DNA from: CAWGGS01 sp046704745
GTDB lineage: Bacteria > Desulfobacterota > Desulfobulbia > Desulfobulbales > Desulfocapsaceae
Reading direction: 5' to 3'
DNA: 64,000 nucleotides
Assembly (NCBI GenBank): GCA_046704745.1
Contig: JBJKRL010000137.1
Coordinates: 1-64,000 of the forward strand
Position numbers and translations under genes: made by a program. Positions 33,604-42,806 of the stretch are shown here, in pieces. The notes beneath the pieces were generated by a model. The model worked only from the letters and a program-made list of their open reading frames with translations, searched no databases and was not told the origin of the DNA. Every line of letters begins with the position of its first letter. The stretch's first letter is position 1.

Positions 33604-36143
33604 AGAAAGCAGATATCCATTGTCATTCGATCTATTCCGACCAGCCGATTCACTGGCTTTTTCGCAAACTTGGGGCAAGAGAGAGCTATACCCCTGTCGA
33701 AGAGCTGTATCAGCACCTCAAAACCCTGGGAATGGACTTTGTCACCGTCACCGACCATAACCGTATCGACGGCGCCCTCGAGCTTGCAGCCAAGTATCCG
33801 GATTGTTTTGTCAGTTGTGAGTTTTCCGTAAACTTTTTACATGAACCTGCGGCCATTGACCTTTGCGCTTACGATATCACGGAAGAACAATTCCGAATGG
33901 GCCTAAAGCTCAAGGATGACATCCGTGAATTCGCTCAGTATTTCCGAGAGCAACAGGTGTTGGTCAGCGTCCCTCATCCCGTGCATTGTAATCGCGGCAA
34001 GCTTGATCTTGCCCACCTCGAACAGGCCCTGCTCCTCTTTGATTACTTTGAGGAGATGAACGGCCTGCAGATGGATGTCGCCAACAGGATGCAAAAGGAA
34101 CTACTCGACTCCTTAACTCCCGATTTTATTGAGACTCTGGCAAAAAAACATCAGCTCAGACCCTGTTCGGAGGAGGCGTGGAAAAAAGGCCGGCTAGGCG
34201 GCTCGGACGACCATTCCTCATTTTTCCTCGGCCGCTGCTGGACGGAAGTCGACCAGGCAAAAGATTACAGGGAATTTTTGCAGGCCATAAAGGACAAACG
34301 ATCATCCGGTCACGGGCAAAGCATGACCGCCTTGGCCTTCAGCCACGCAACGCAATCAAACTGGATCAATGCTCTATTGGATCAATATTGCAAACCAGGC
34401 TCCTTCGACGAACGGCTGACAACCCTGGTCTCCCGTGTCCACCCGCAATCAAAAACAAGGAAGTTCATCAACCGGATTGCATCCGGATGTGATAACAAGG
34501 TGCTCTTTGCCGAACCCCGGTCATTTATCAAACGTTTTGTCACCAAAAAGGTCCTCCGCTTGAGGTTGCTGCTGTTTCTTTATGCCCAGAAAAAGTTTCT
34601 GCAGGAACAGATCTCCGATGACTGTAACTGCCCCGCCGTGGAGGCGCCGCTGGGCTCCACCGCTGAACTCAACGCCTTTAAGACAAAAGTAAAAGAGTTG
34701 GTTCACGACTGGCGCGATACAGATCTTCTCTTCAACCATACCGCGGATCGTGATCTTCAGCAGGAAACCTATCAGTTCATCTCCAACATCTTCAATACCC
34801 TGTATAGGTACTCCTTTTCCCAGTGGCTCTACCACCTGCAGGCTGGAAATATCGCCGAAGCCTTTGCCAAACTGTCTCTCATCCTCCCCGGCATCCTTCC
34901 TGCCATGCCCTATATTATGGGGTACAAACATTTCTATTACGACAATAAATACCTGCAAAAAATAAACGACACCTACAATCTGCAAAGTATGGCTCGCAGG
35001 CCTGAAAAATGGGGCTGGTTCACCGACACCTTAATGGATGTCAACGGTGCGGCCAAGATCATCAGACGTTATACCCGCATGGCCAAGGGCAGCAAGGTTG
35101 CCATCACAGCCATTACCAGTCATCCGGATCCCTCCCCCGCAGATGGAAATTTTGTCTCTTTCCCCCCGCTTTTCCATTTTCCGCTGCCCGAGTACGAATT
35201 CATGACACTTGCCATCCCACCGATTCTCGATGTCATCCATCACTGTGAAAAAGAGGGATATACCCGGCTGATCATTTCCAGTCCGGGCCCTGTCGGCCTG
35301 CTTGGTCTATGGATTGCGGATCTTCTCAATATCCCGGTGTCCGGAATATATCATACCGACCTTCCGTCATATGTTGGGAGGCTTACAGCCGATCCGGGCA
35401 TGGAAGAGATGGCCTGGCAATTGATCCGCTTCTTTTACTCCAGGATGGAACGTGTGTATGTCCTCAGCGACAGTTACCGCGACAAGCTGACGAGGCGCGG
35501 AGTTCCCGCCGAAAAAATCCGCCGGTTTGCCAAAGGCATTGATATCGACTTTTTCCGTAATGATGGAACGTCAAGTGATTTCCGAAAGCAGCGGAACCTG
35601 GAAGACAAGATCGTATTGCTCTATGTCGGCCGTGTCTCAAAAGAAAAAGATCTCGATGTGCTGCACCGCAGCTACCGGGCCATACGCGGCGACTATCCCA
35701 ATCTCGCCCTGGTCATTGTCGGTGACGGACCGTATTTTAAAGAATTGAAAGAGCAGATGAGTGATCTGAAAGAGGTCGTGTTCACCGGATTTATTGAGGG
35801 AGAAGAACTGGCCGATATTTACCGCGGAAGCGATATCTTTGTCTTTCCGTCGACAACCGACACCTACGGCACCGTGCTGCTCGAAGCCCAGGCAGCCAAA
35901 TTGCCTGCCGTGGTCAGCGATTCCGGCGGCCCCAAGGAGGTCATCCTCGATGGCGAAACCGGGATTGTGACCAAGGCAAAAGATACGGAAAGCTTTGCTG
36001 CCGCTATGGTCAGATTGATAACCGACGAAGCGGCGAGAAAAGAAATGGGCGAAAAAGGATTCCTTCATGTATCGGCAAGAACGTGGGAAAATGCCTTTGA
36101 GAATTTCGTAGACGATCATCTTGTTTCCGATTTGATCAACTGA
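33600..36143 (+). CDS. PHP domain-glycosyltransferase family 4 fusion
   Basis: 847 aa. Residues 1-235 form a PHP phosphoesterase domain with a full metal set visible (DIHCHS, TDHNR, the Glu in SCEFSV, VPHPVH and GSDDHSS). After a helical linker region (about 240-470), residues about 480-845 are a GT-B glycosyltransferase with VGRVSKEKDLDV, GDGPYFKELK and STTDTYGTVLLEAQ. A phosphoesterase fused to a glycosyltransferase could process a phosphorylated sugar or inositol and then add a sugar. Coupled to the exporter upstream and followed after seven bases by a PIG-L deacetylase. Substrate unknown. Confidence 0.82.
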   Translation: MKKADIHCHSIYSDQPIHWLFRKLGARESYTPVEELYQHLKTLGMDFVTVTDHNRIDGALELAAKYPDCFVSCEFSVNFLHEPAAIDLCAYDITEEQFRMGLKLKDDIREFAQYFREQQVLVSVPHPVHCNRGKLDLAHLEQALLLFDYFEEMNGLQMDVANRMQKELLDSLTPDFIETLAKKHQLRPCSEEAWKKGRLGGSDDHSSFFLGRCWTEVDQAKDYREFLQAIKDKRSSGHGQSMTALAFSHATQSNWINALLDQYCKPGSFDERLTTLVSRVHPQSKTRKFINRIASGCDNKVLFAEPRSFIKRFVTKKVLRLRLLLFLYAQKKFLQEQISDDCNCPAVEAPLGSTAELNAFKTKVKELVHDWRDTDLLFNHTADRDLQQETYQFISNIFNTLYRYSFSQWLYHLQAGNIAEAFAKLSLILPGILPAMPYIMGYKHFYYDNKYLQKINDTYNLQSMARRPEKWGWFTDTLMDVNGAAKIIRRYTRMAKGSKVAITAITSHPDPSPADGNFVSFPPLFHFPLPEYEFMTLAIPPILDVIHHCEKEGYTRLIISSPGPVGLLGLWIADLLNIPVSGIYHTDLPSYVGRLTADPGMEEMAWQLIRFFYSRMERVYVLSDSYRDKLTRRGVPAEKIRRFAKGIDIDFFRNDGTSSDFRKQRNLEDKIVLLYVGRVSKEKDLDVLHRSYRAIRGDYPNLALVIVGDGPYFKELKEQMSDLKEVVFTGFIEGEELADIYRGSDIFVFPSTTDTYGTVLLEAQAAKLPAVVSDSGGPKEVILDGETGIVTKAKDTESFAAAMVRLITDEAARKEMGEKGFLHVSARTWENAFENFVDDHLVSDLIN

Positions 36144-36150
36144 TTATATC

Positions 36151-37143
36151 ATGGACATGAAGAGAAGCTTTTTAAAGAGAGTTGTCGGGCGTCTTTTGGT
36201 TACCCTTCTTATCGTTTCCCTGCTTTCCACTCTTCTTATCTTCTTTACCGACAGGCAGGTGGTAAGTGCGTACGACGACCATGGGACCATGACCATCTCC
36301 CCCAAGAGGGTCCTTGTCATCTCTCCGCATCAGGATGACGAGACCTTGTTTGCCGGTGGCTATATGATCAGGACCATGGAGGAAAAAGGTGAAGTCTATG
36401 TCCTCTACACGGTCGACGGGATAACCCGTTATCCAAACCGGACCAAAGAAGAGGTCAAAGAAATGATCAAAACCCGGGAGACCGAAGCGAGAAACGCCCT
36501 AGGGCTGATCGGTATTACCGGAGATCATGTCATCTTTTTGAGAAACGAAAACCGCAAGGCCTTGATGAATCCTGATCTTTTGAATAAGACAATCGATACC
36601 ATTGGAGAATATATCAAGAAAATCAAGCCCGATACCATTGTGATCCCACCATACGAGGGAGGACATTGCGACCACGATATGACCAATTTCGCAGTCACCA
36701 CCGCCGTTCACAGATTTCAAATCACCGATGTCCCTATCTACGAAGGGCCTGATTATAACCATTACATGTCACTTCGGGATTATGTCCTAACCGTTGCCGG
36801 TTGGTTTTCCCTTGTTGCCCGCAAGAAAGAGCCGAACTTTATCAATCACCACCAGACGAGGGTTTTGCGGCTGGCCTTGACCGATAAAGAAAAGGAGCTG
36901 AAAAAAAAGATGCTTAACGCCTACAGGTCGCAGTCCATAAGAGCCCTAAAAGTACTGCATCAAGGCGACGATATCTATAGACTGGAGCCCACCTACGATT
37001 ATTCTCTTCCCCCGTACGCGTTTAAGAAGACCCTGCATTACGATGCCTGCCTTCTGTTCAGCGACAACTGTGATAGTTTTAATGCCTGCAAGGTGCCGTT
37101 TTCCAAGATGAGGCGAGTCATGCAGGAAGTTGAAAAGCAGTAA
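36151..37143 (+). CDS. PIG-L/LmbE family deacetylase
   Basis: 330 aa with an N-terminal membrane anchor (VTLLIVSLLSTLLIFF), so the catalytic part is likely periplasmic. The PIG-L signature HQDDETLFAGG gives the zinc-site residues, and GGHCDHDMTNFAV supplies the second His region. The family removes N-acetyl groups from GlcNAc-inositol compounds (GPI precursors, mycothiol) and from other glycans. ATG 36151 or 36157 could be used. It ends the three-gene set with the exporter and the PHP-glycosyltransferase. Given the inositol genes 5 kb downstream, an inositol-linked sugar is an attractive substrate, but this is inferred. Confidence 0.85.
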   Translation: MDMKRSFLKRVVGRLLVTLLIVSLLSTLLIFFTDRQVVSAYDDHGTMTISPKRVLVISPHQDDETLFAGGYMIRTMEEKGEVYVLYTVDGITRYPNRTKEEVKEMIKTRETEARNALGLIGITGDHVIFLRNENRKALMNPDLLNKTIDTIGEYIKKIKPDTIVIPPYEGGHCDHDMTNFAVTTAVHRFQITDVPIYEGPDYNHYMSLRDYVLTVAGWFSLVARKKEPNFINHHQTRVLRLALTDKEKELKKKMLNAYRSQSIRALKVLHQGDDIYRLEPTYDYSLPPYAFKKTLHYDACLLFSDNCDSFNACKVPFSKMRRVMQEVEKQ

Positions 37144-37169
37144 CCGGAAGAGGTAATTCATGCCGGCTC

Positions 37170-38342
37170 TTACCTGCAACCGGCCACTGCCTGTTTATAC
37201 CCCTCCAAGGTGAGTTCGGCACATTTTTGCCAGGAGAACCGCTTGAGATTGGCAATACCGCGAGTCGCCACCTCCTTCTGAAGATTTTCATCGCTCAGAA
37301 GACGGACAAGTTCGCCGGCAATAGCCGTTGTGGATGTGGGATCGGCCAGAAGAGCCGCATCCTGAGCGACCTCGCGCATCACGGGAATATCGGAGGCAAT
37401 CACCGGTGTCCCGCAGGCCATGGCTTCGAGAACGGGCATACCAAAACCCTCTTCCAGGGAGGGGAAGAGCAACACTGCAGCCAGATTGTAGAGTGCCCTC
37501 AGCTCCTTTTCCGTAACGGCCGGTAAGACGACTATCTTTTCTTGCACCTTCTTTTGTTGCAAAAGCCTTTGCATCTCGGAATCGCATCGTTTGAAGCGGC
37601 GCACCAGGACCAGTTTTATCTCCGGTCGGGAGGAAAAAGCCTGTAAAAATGCCCGGACTGCCCGCAGGTGATTCTTGTAGGGCGAGCCCTGCCCGACGCA
37701 GAGAACAAAGGTTGCCGGCAAAAAAGAGAGGCGGAACAAATCCTGCCTGGCCTCCTCCTTTGGAATTTGTTGAAAAAAGGGCTCGGTTCCATGATGGATA
37801 GCCGTCAACCGGCCGATGCAGGTGGGCATATAGCCGCCGATTGCCGTTGCTGCACTTTCGGAAACGGTGAAGATATGATCCGCCCTTTTCAGGGCATACC
37901 CGATACCCAGACGGTAGAGCAGACCGGCGGCCAGCCGTTCCGGGAGAAAGCGGGCACAGAGTTCCGGGAAGGTCAGCCACATGATATCATGGATGGTGAC
38001 TACGGATCTGCATAAAAGCCCTCTTGGCAACATATTGAACGGACTATGAAAAAGATCATAGGAGCCGCTGTCCAAGGATTTGGCCAAAACAAACTGGGTA
38101 TGCAGGGAACTTGGCTGACTGTGGGCTTTGATTTCCCGGATACAACAGTCCGTCTGCTGAAAAATCGGCCGAATATTATCTCGGGGAACGAGAATGCTGA
38201 GATCAAGGGTCGGGTCGAGAGTAATCAGATGGCTGAGCAGATTATAGCAGTAGCGGCCGATACCGCCAGCGGGAAGCACATCCTGCTCGGTCGTTTTGAT
38301 ATATCTGCCATCGAAAAGGAGTTTCATAGACCGGATCGTCAT
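37170..38342 (-). CDS. Glycosyltransferase family 4
   Basis: 390-aa GT-B enzyme that transfers a sugar from a nucleotide sugar. The N-terminal half has FDGRYIKTTEQDVLPAGGIG; the donor half has VGQGSPYKNHLRAVRAF and FPSLEEGFGMPVLEAMACG, whose E-x7-E contacts the donor phosphates. It is read opposite to the upstream PIG-L gene and overlaps the next glycosyltransferase by four bases, so the two are probably coupled. Acceptor and sugar are not predictable. Confidence 0.88.
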   Translation of the reverse strand: MTIRSMKLLFDGRYIKTTEQDVLPAGGIGRYCYNLLSHLITLDPTLDLSILVPRDNIRPIFQQTDCCIREIKAHSQPSSLHTQFVLAKSLDSGSYDLFHSPFNMLPRGLLCRSVVTIHDIMWLTFPELCARFLPERLAAGLLYRLGIGYALKRADHIFTVSESAATAIGGYMPTCIGRLTAIHHGTEPFFQQIPKEEARQDLFRLSFLPATFVLCVGQGSPYKNHLRAVRAFLQAFSSRPEIKLVLVRRFKRCDSEMQRLLQQKKVQEKIVVLPAVTEKELRALYNLAAVLLFPSLEEGFGMPVLEAMACGTPVIASDIPVMREVAQDAALLADPTSTTAIAGELVRLLSDENLQKEVATRGIANLKRFSWQKCAELTLEGYKQAVAGCR

Positions 38343-39445
38343 TGGACTGGAGATGCCGTCAACTCTTTAAGAATTTCATTGAGCTGCAGGTAATGAGCCC
38401 GCCAGGAAAAACGTTCCTCCACGATCTTGCGGCCGTTTTGAGCCAGCTCCCTGCACAGCTCGGGATCCTGTAACAGCTGGGTGATGCCATCGGCCAGGAG
38501 TTCGGGATTGGCAGGTTTCAACAGCAAAAGATGCTTTCTATGCCTGAAAACCCGCTGAAGAATAGGAGAGTCGACGGTGATGGTTGGCTTGCCGGAGGCA
38601 AGATATTCAAACACCTTCAGCGGATAGGATACAAGCCCTTTTTCTTTCATATCCTTATGCTTACCTGGATTGTAAGGAGCAAGGCAGAGATCGCAGGCCC
38701 CGACATACTCAGGGATCTGCTCATAGGGCACACGACCGGGGAAGAAAAAGCTGTCAGTTACTTCCATTTCTTTTGCCATCTGCATCATCTCCCGGCGGAA
38801 TTCCCCATCCCCCACCAGGAGAAAACAGCATACTTCCAGTTGACCTGTCCGGCGCATAAGAGATGCGGCTTCGATCACCGTTTCCAGGTCGTGCCATCGG
38901 TAGAACCCTCCGGTATAGCCGATAACCGTCTTGTCCCCGTCGATGCCGAGTTGTTCCCGTATCGCTTTTCCGTCTAATGCCGGATGAAAGAGCTCGGTGT
39001 TGACCCCCAAAACCACTTCAATAGCCTTGTGGCGATATTTGGCAGGCACCATGGACGGCATGGCACTTAAAAACCTGTCAGATCCCCTCCAGGTAATAAG
39101 CGTTGCACTCCGGTCGTGAACGCTGCTGACAACCGGAATATGCAAGGCTTTTGCCAATAACACGCCCAAGCCGAAAGAGCTGAAACGATCATAGACCACA
39201 TCAGGTTTGAACTTTCTGGCATGATAAAAGGCACGCGGAAAATGTTTGAACGGCAGCAGATACCGCAGTATCCCCGGTGCCAGCTTTCCCCCTATCCCGA
39301 CGGTTTGGTGGCCAAAAGAGCCGCGACGGGCCAAGAGGAGAACTTCGTGTTCCCTGCGCATTTCCCGCACGACTTCCGTCACGTGGGTGGATCCACCATG
39401 AAAACCGGGAATCGGGATGTTGGGTACGACAAAGAGAATTCTCAC
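38339..39445 (-). CDS. Glycosyltransferase family 4
   Basis: 368-aa GT-B enzyme. The N-terminal half opens with RILFVVPNIPIPGFHGGSTH (a typical GT4 acceptor-side loop); the C-terminal half has GYTGGFYRWHDLETVIEA, LVGDGEFRREM and a late motif FEYLASGKPTITVDSP. It resembles enzymes building surface polysaccharide. It is the first of two coupled glycosyltransferase genes and is preceded on the same strand by the flippase gene, which ends 88 bases away, so the three may form one transcript. Confidence 0.87.
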   Translation of the reverse strand: MRILFVVPNIPIPGFHGGSTHVTEVVREMRREHEVLLLARRGSFGHQTVGIGGKLAPGILRYLLPFKHFPRAFYHARKFKPDVVYDRFSSFGLGVLLAKALHIPVVSSVHDRSATLITWRGSDRFLSAMPSMVPAKYRHKAIEVVLGVNTELFHPALDGKAIREQLGIDGDKTVIGYTGGFYRWHDLETVIEAASLMRRTGQLEVCCFLLVGDGEFRREMMQMAKEMEVTDSFFFPGRVPYEQIPEYVGACDLCLAPYNPGKHKDMKEKGLVSYPLKVFEYLASGKPTITVDSPILQRVFRHRKHLLLLKPANPELLADGITQLLQDPELCRELAQNGRKIVEERFSWRAHYLQLNEILKELTASPVQ

Positions 39446-39532
39446 AATCGTGAATCGTTATGGATTTTGTCGACATCACAAAGAGTTGACCGCCGACGGT
39501 TTGAAATTATAAAAGGATTATTTCTTTAATGA

Positions 39533-41077
39533 CTAAAGACTTTTGGAGAGCTTACCAGAAAAAAGCAATCGGGCAAGAAAATTCCAATCCTCCCTTTGTA
39601 TATATCCCAATACGGTGCCGAGAAGAGAAAACATGAATAAAATGCTGACGGCAATACCTGCAAGCATTCCCCCGGGACCGAGAGAGGCATGGAATTTCAG
39701 TATGACTGCAGGCACGCACGCCACTGCTCCGATACCAAGGGTTTTCAAGAAATTTCCTAAAGGAAAAATCGCTCTGGTCGGCAGTTGGGTCGCCTTTGCT
39801 ATGCACCAGCAGAAGGCGGCGACGTTAATGATAAAGGCAAGCACCGTTCCAAGAGCCGGACCTGTTAGGCCGACGGTCAGCATAAGAGGAATGCTGAACA
39901 CGATGTTGGCGATAAAAGAGATGATTGCCACCCGGAAAATCAACCGGGGTTGACCGGCAGTAACCAAAACCGGACCAAAGGCCGCCACCCTACCCACCGT
40001 GAGCAGGCAGTATAATCGGAAAACATTGGCAGCCGGCAGATATTTGCTGGTGAAAAGCAGGGTCATTATCTCTTCGGCACCAACGATACAGATGAGTCCG
40101 AGAGGAACCGTGATCAGAGCCACTTTTTTTATCGATGCTTTCCACATTTCGATGGCCTCAAGATTCTTTCCGGCATCGAAAAGTCTCCGCAGGTGAGGTG
40201 CATAGACAGCCCCCACCGAATAGGCGACTGTTGTCACGAACGGTACCTGCCAGGCTCCGGACCTGTACTGCCCCACCATGAAAGCAGGGAAAGCCAGGGC
40301 TATAAGAAACAAATCTATCCTGTTGTAGAGAAGCATGACCGTCTCGTTCATTCCCATGGGTATAGCGAAATTGAAGATTTCCCGGACTGAAATCTTACAT
40401 GGCATGGGCTCGCCCTGGACCTTCGGATACAGACGGTAGAGATAATAGAGCAAGAGAAGTCCTGAAGAAAGGCCGGCAAGGCTATACGAGGTGACGACAA
40501 CCCAGAGAGAACAGTGAAGAAGGATCGGCACCAAGGTACAGGTCAGAGCCACAAGCGATTTTATGACGTTGACCGAGGCAGCGGTACGGGCTCTTTCCTC
40601 GACGACCAGAAGATTGGGCAACATTCGGACCGGAAAATCGCCCAGGGGCATCAGAGCAAGAACGATGAGATATTTGAGTCCATTGGGTCCTATGGCGGAA
40701 ATGCCGCCCACTATCCTGTCGGTCACACTTGCTACAACGGTCGGGATTAAGAGGGCCAGCATCCCCAGGCTGAACATGATACATCCAGCCACGAGACCAA
40801 GCACCAACATGATGAGGGCAATCCGTACGGCGATGCCTTTTCGCTCAGTGGCCGTGTGGGTCGGCAGAAAATACATTATGGTATGAGGAAAAGCCGTGGC
40901 AAAAACCGGAGCGAGCAGGGTGTAAATAAGAAGGATGGCGCTCAAGATCCCCACATCCGTCATGGAAAGAAAACGAACCATGACTATCGGAAGGACGGCT
41001 TCCGACAGCGAAGCCAGAAACTGTCCGATTATCAGGAAGGTCGCCTGCCTTGCCTGTTGTTGATTATCAATGGCCAT
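39533..41077 (-). CDS. Wzx-like polysaccharide flippase
   Basis: 514 aa with about 14 hydrophobic helices, matching the MVF/polysaccharide-transport family (Wzx, RfbX, MurJ-like), which flips lipid-linked glycans across the inner membrane. It opens with IIGQFLASLSEAVLPIVMVR and contains the typical FAIPMGMNETVMLLYNRID segment midway. It heads the minus-strand group with two glycosyltransferases. The glycan repeat unit is unknown. The start ATG 41077 is preceded by GGAAAGAGGAAA. Confidence 0.85.
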   Translation of the reverse strand: MAIDNQQQARQATFLIIGQFLASLSEAVLPIVMVRFLSMTDVGILSAILLIYTLLAPVFATAFPHTIMYFLPTHTATERKGIAVRIALIMLVLGLVAGCIMFSLGMLALLIPTVVASVTDRIVGGISAIGPNGLKYLIVLALMPLGDFPVRMLPNLLVVEERARTAASVNVIKSLVALTCTLVPILLHCSLWVVVTSYSLAGLSSGLLLLYYLYRLYPKVQGEPMPCKISVREIFNFAIPMGMNETVMLLYNRIDLFLIALAFPAFMVGQYRSGAWQVPFVTTVAYSVGAVYAPHLRRLFDAGKNLEAIEMWKASIKKVALITVPLGLICIVGAEEIMTLLFTSKYLPAANVFRLYCLLTVGRVAAFGPVLVTAGQPRLIFRVAIISFIANIVFSIPLMLTVGLTGPALGTVLAFIINVAAFCWCIAKATQLPTRAIFPLGNFLKTLGIGAVACVPAVILKFHASLGPGGMLAGIAVSILFMFSLLGTVLGYIQREDWNFLARLLFSGKLSKSL

Positions 41078-41443
41078 TTCCTCTTTCCCTGAACACCTTA
41101 TTTACTGTGGCAATGGGATGTGCCGGCTGGGCCCTAAAATTACCGACCGATCAATCCATACCGTCGTAAATCTATGAACTCTTTTAAATCACTTGCAATT
41201 TTATTAGGATGTTGCGAGATAATAATAATTGTCGGTGAGGTAAATAGTTTACTTGCTGACGGTTTAGCGTTATAAATGTACGATTTATCGTGTTGCCCCG
41301 GCAGTCTTTGGGGTAGAAACGAATTTATCGGAAATTGAGATTGTTATTTTTTTTATTCAAGAAAGCAAGAGCAAAGTACGGAAAGAAGCCGGCAATCGGC
41401 AACCTGACTGTCCGGTTCTTAGAGGTAGAGAGAAGGAAGAAGA
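41078..41443. other. Divergent promoter region between flippase and TagB/F-like genes
   Basis: About 365 AT-rich bases. A rightward promoter is predicted at 41250-41278. The leader to GTG 41444 is about 160 bases and contains no clear hairpin or riboswitch. No gene is seen. Confidence 0.5.
41250..41278 (+). promoter_or_regulatory. Candidate sigma-70 promoter for the CDP-alditol transferase gene
   Basis: TTTACT (41250-41255), 17-base spacer, TATAAA (41273-41278). Both hexamers are close to consensus. A start near 41285 fits the following gene. Confidence 0.5.
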
Positions 41444-42613
41444 GTGAAAGTACTTATCTGGGCCACATCTTTTGGAGCGGATTTGTGGAGTCTTGCCAAG
41501 TTCCTTGATGATCGTGGTGATGTGGAGCTCAAGATAGTCATGGGCGATCCTGCTTTATATGTAAACGAAGGTATCGCCAAGCTCTATCCTCTGAAGGCAG
41601 AGATCATCACGAGGCGCTTCTATCACCATGTTTTGGGAATCCCAAGATTTAAGCCGGATGTCACGATAATGGACAACTGGATTCCGTTTCGCCCTCCCTC
41701 ACCCAAAGGGTTTATTCTCTGGCATGGTTTCGGGTGGAAAGGCCCCAACGATGTCCATGAGTTCGCCTACCTGCACAACCGCATCAAACTGACCTGGGGC
41801 TCGGGCATGAGGCCGAACAAAAACTTTCGCTGGCACACGTTCGGTCCGTGGGATTTTGAGCATCGAACTACTGTCAGCGGTTTTCATCCCGATAACTGCT
41901 GTCAGGTAGGAGCGGCAAGCCACGATTATTTATCCACTCCCGTGGCCAAGGAAAAGTTACAGTCCTACTACCCATTCGATGTAACCAATCGAAAGACCGT
42001 TCTCTTTGCTCCTACTTGGCATTATGGCAAGGTCTTCTCCCATTGGGGGGATGATTCCGAAATCATGGACCGGCTGTTCACAGAGTGCGATAAACTGGGC
42101 GCCAACGTCATCTTCCGTTTACACGATTCTTTCAGGTATGAGAAAAAGGTTCTGCGCAGCCTAAAAGACATTTCCAAAACCCATCAAAATGTCCTGATCA
42201 AATTCAAGGACCAGGCACCGGACAACATCCTTGATATGCAGGTTGCCGATGTATTGATCACCAATTTTTCCTCCATCGCCAATCTCTACTATGGAACACG
42301 TCGTCCGACCATCCATATCTATCCGGTAGCCGACGCAGACCAGGAGTTCATGTGGCGCTGGTATACCCCAATCGGACCGGTAAAAAAGAAAATCCCTTCG
42401 GTTAAATATATCTGGAAACTGCCTCCAGAAGAAAACGGCGGATTTCTTGCCCACTCATTCCCCGATTTGCTTGGACAAATCGGGCAGGCTCTTGCCGATC
42501 CCGATTGTTGTCGTGACAAAACCGAAGCGTTTCTGAAAAAACACATGCTGGGTGCTGACGGTGGCAATTGCCGGAGGATTTGGGAAGTATTAAATGATTT
42601 TATTGAGAAATAA
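41444..42613 (+). CDS. TagB/TagF-type CDP-alditol phosphotransferase
   Basis: 389 aa of the CDP-glycerol glycerophosphotransferase family, which moves an alditol-phosphate from a CDP carrier to a glycan or lipid. Family marks are WHGFGWKGP (the catalytic HG-x-x-x-K motif), FAPTWHYG in the second half, and VLITNFSSIANLYYG, equivalent to the usual DYSS motif. It starts at GTG 41444 with AAGGA eight bases upstream. Downstream genes make CDP-inositol, so CDP-inositol rather than CDP-glycerol is a plausible donor, though not shown. In a Gram-negative bacterium the product would be a phosphodiester surface polymer or cap. Confidence 0.8.
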   Translation: MKVLIWATSFGADLWSLAKFLDDRGDVELKIVMGDPALYVNEGIAKLYPLKAEIITRRFYHHVLGIPRFKPDVTIMDNWIPFRPPSPKGFILWHGFGWKGPNDVHEFAYLHNRIKLTWGSGMRPNKNFRWHTFGPWDFEHRTTVSGFHPDNCCQVGAASHDYLSTPVAKEKLQSYYPFDVTNRKTVLFAPTWHYGKVFSHWGDDSEIMDRLFTECDKLGANVIFRLHDSFRYEKKVLRSLKDISKTHQNVLIKFKDQAPDNILDMQVADVLITNFSSIANLYYGTRRPTIHIYPVADADQEFMWRWYTPIGPVKKKIPSVKYIWKLPPEENGGFLAHSFPDLLGQIGQALADPDCCRDKTEAFLKKHMLGADGGNCRRIWEVLNDFIEK

Positions 42614-42806
42614 TGTTGCTTTTTCCCCGTAAATACAATAAAGCTGTCATGCATTATTGAGAGATATGTATGTAACCTTGTAAATTCTCTTTACTGATGG
42701 CTCGGCGTCGTAACCCGATAATTCAGAGGGTTACCCCAGTGCTGTTGAAGGATTTTACAAGTTAGTATTTATAAAAATCGACAGGTTGCCGGAATCAAAG
42801 GCAATC

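Noticed and set aside
42710..42734. GTAACCC/GGGTTAC hairpin, considered as tRNA or terminator
   Set aside because: Only one stem is present, there is no T-run, and no cloverleaf can be drawn.
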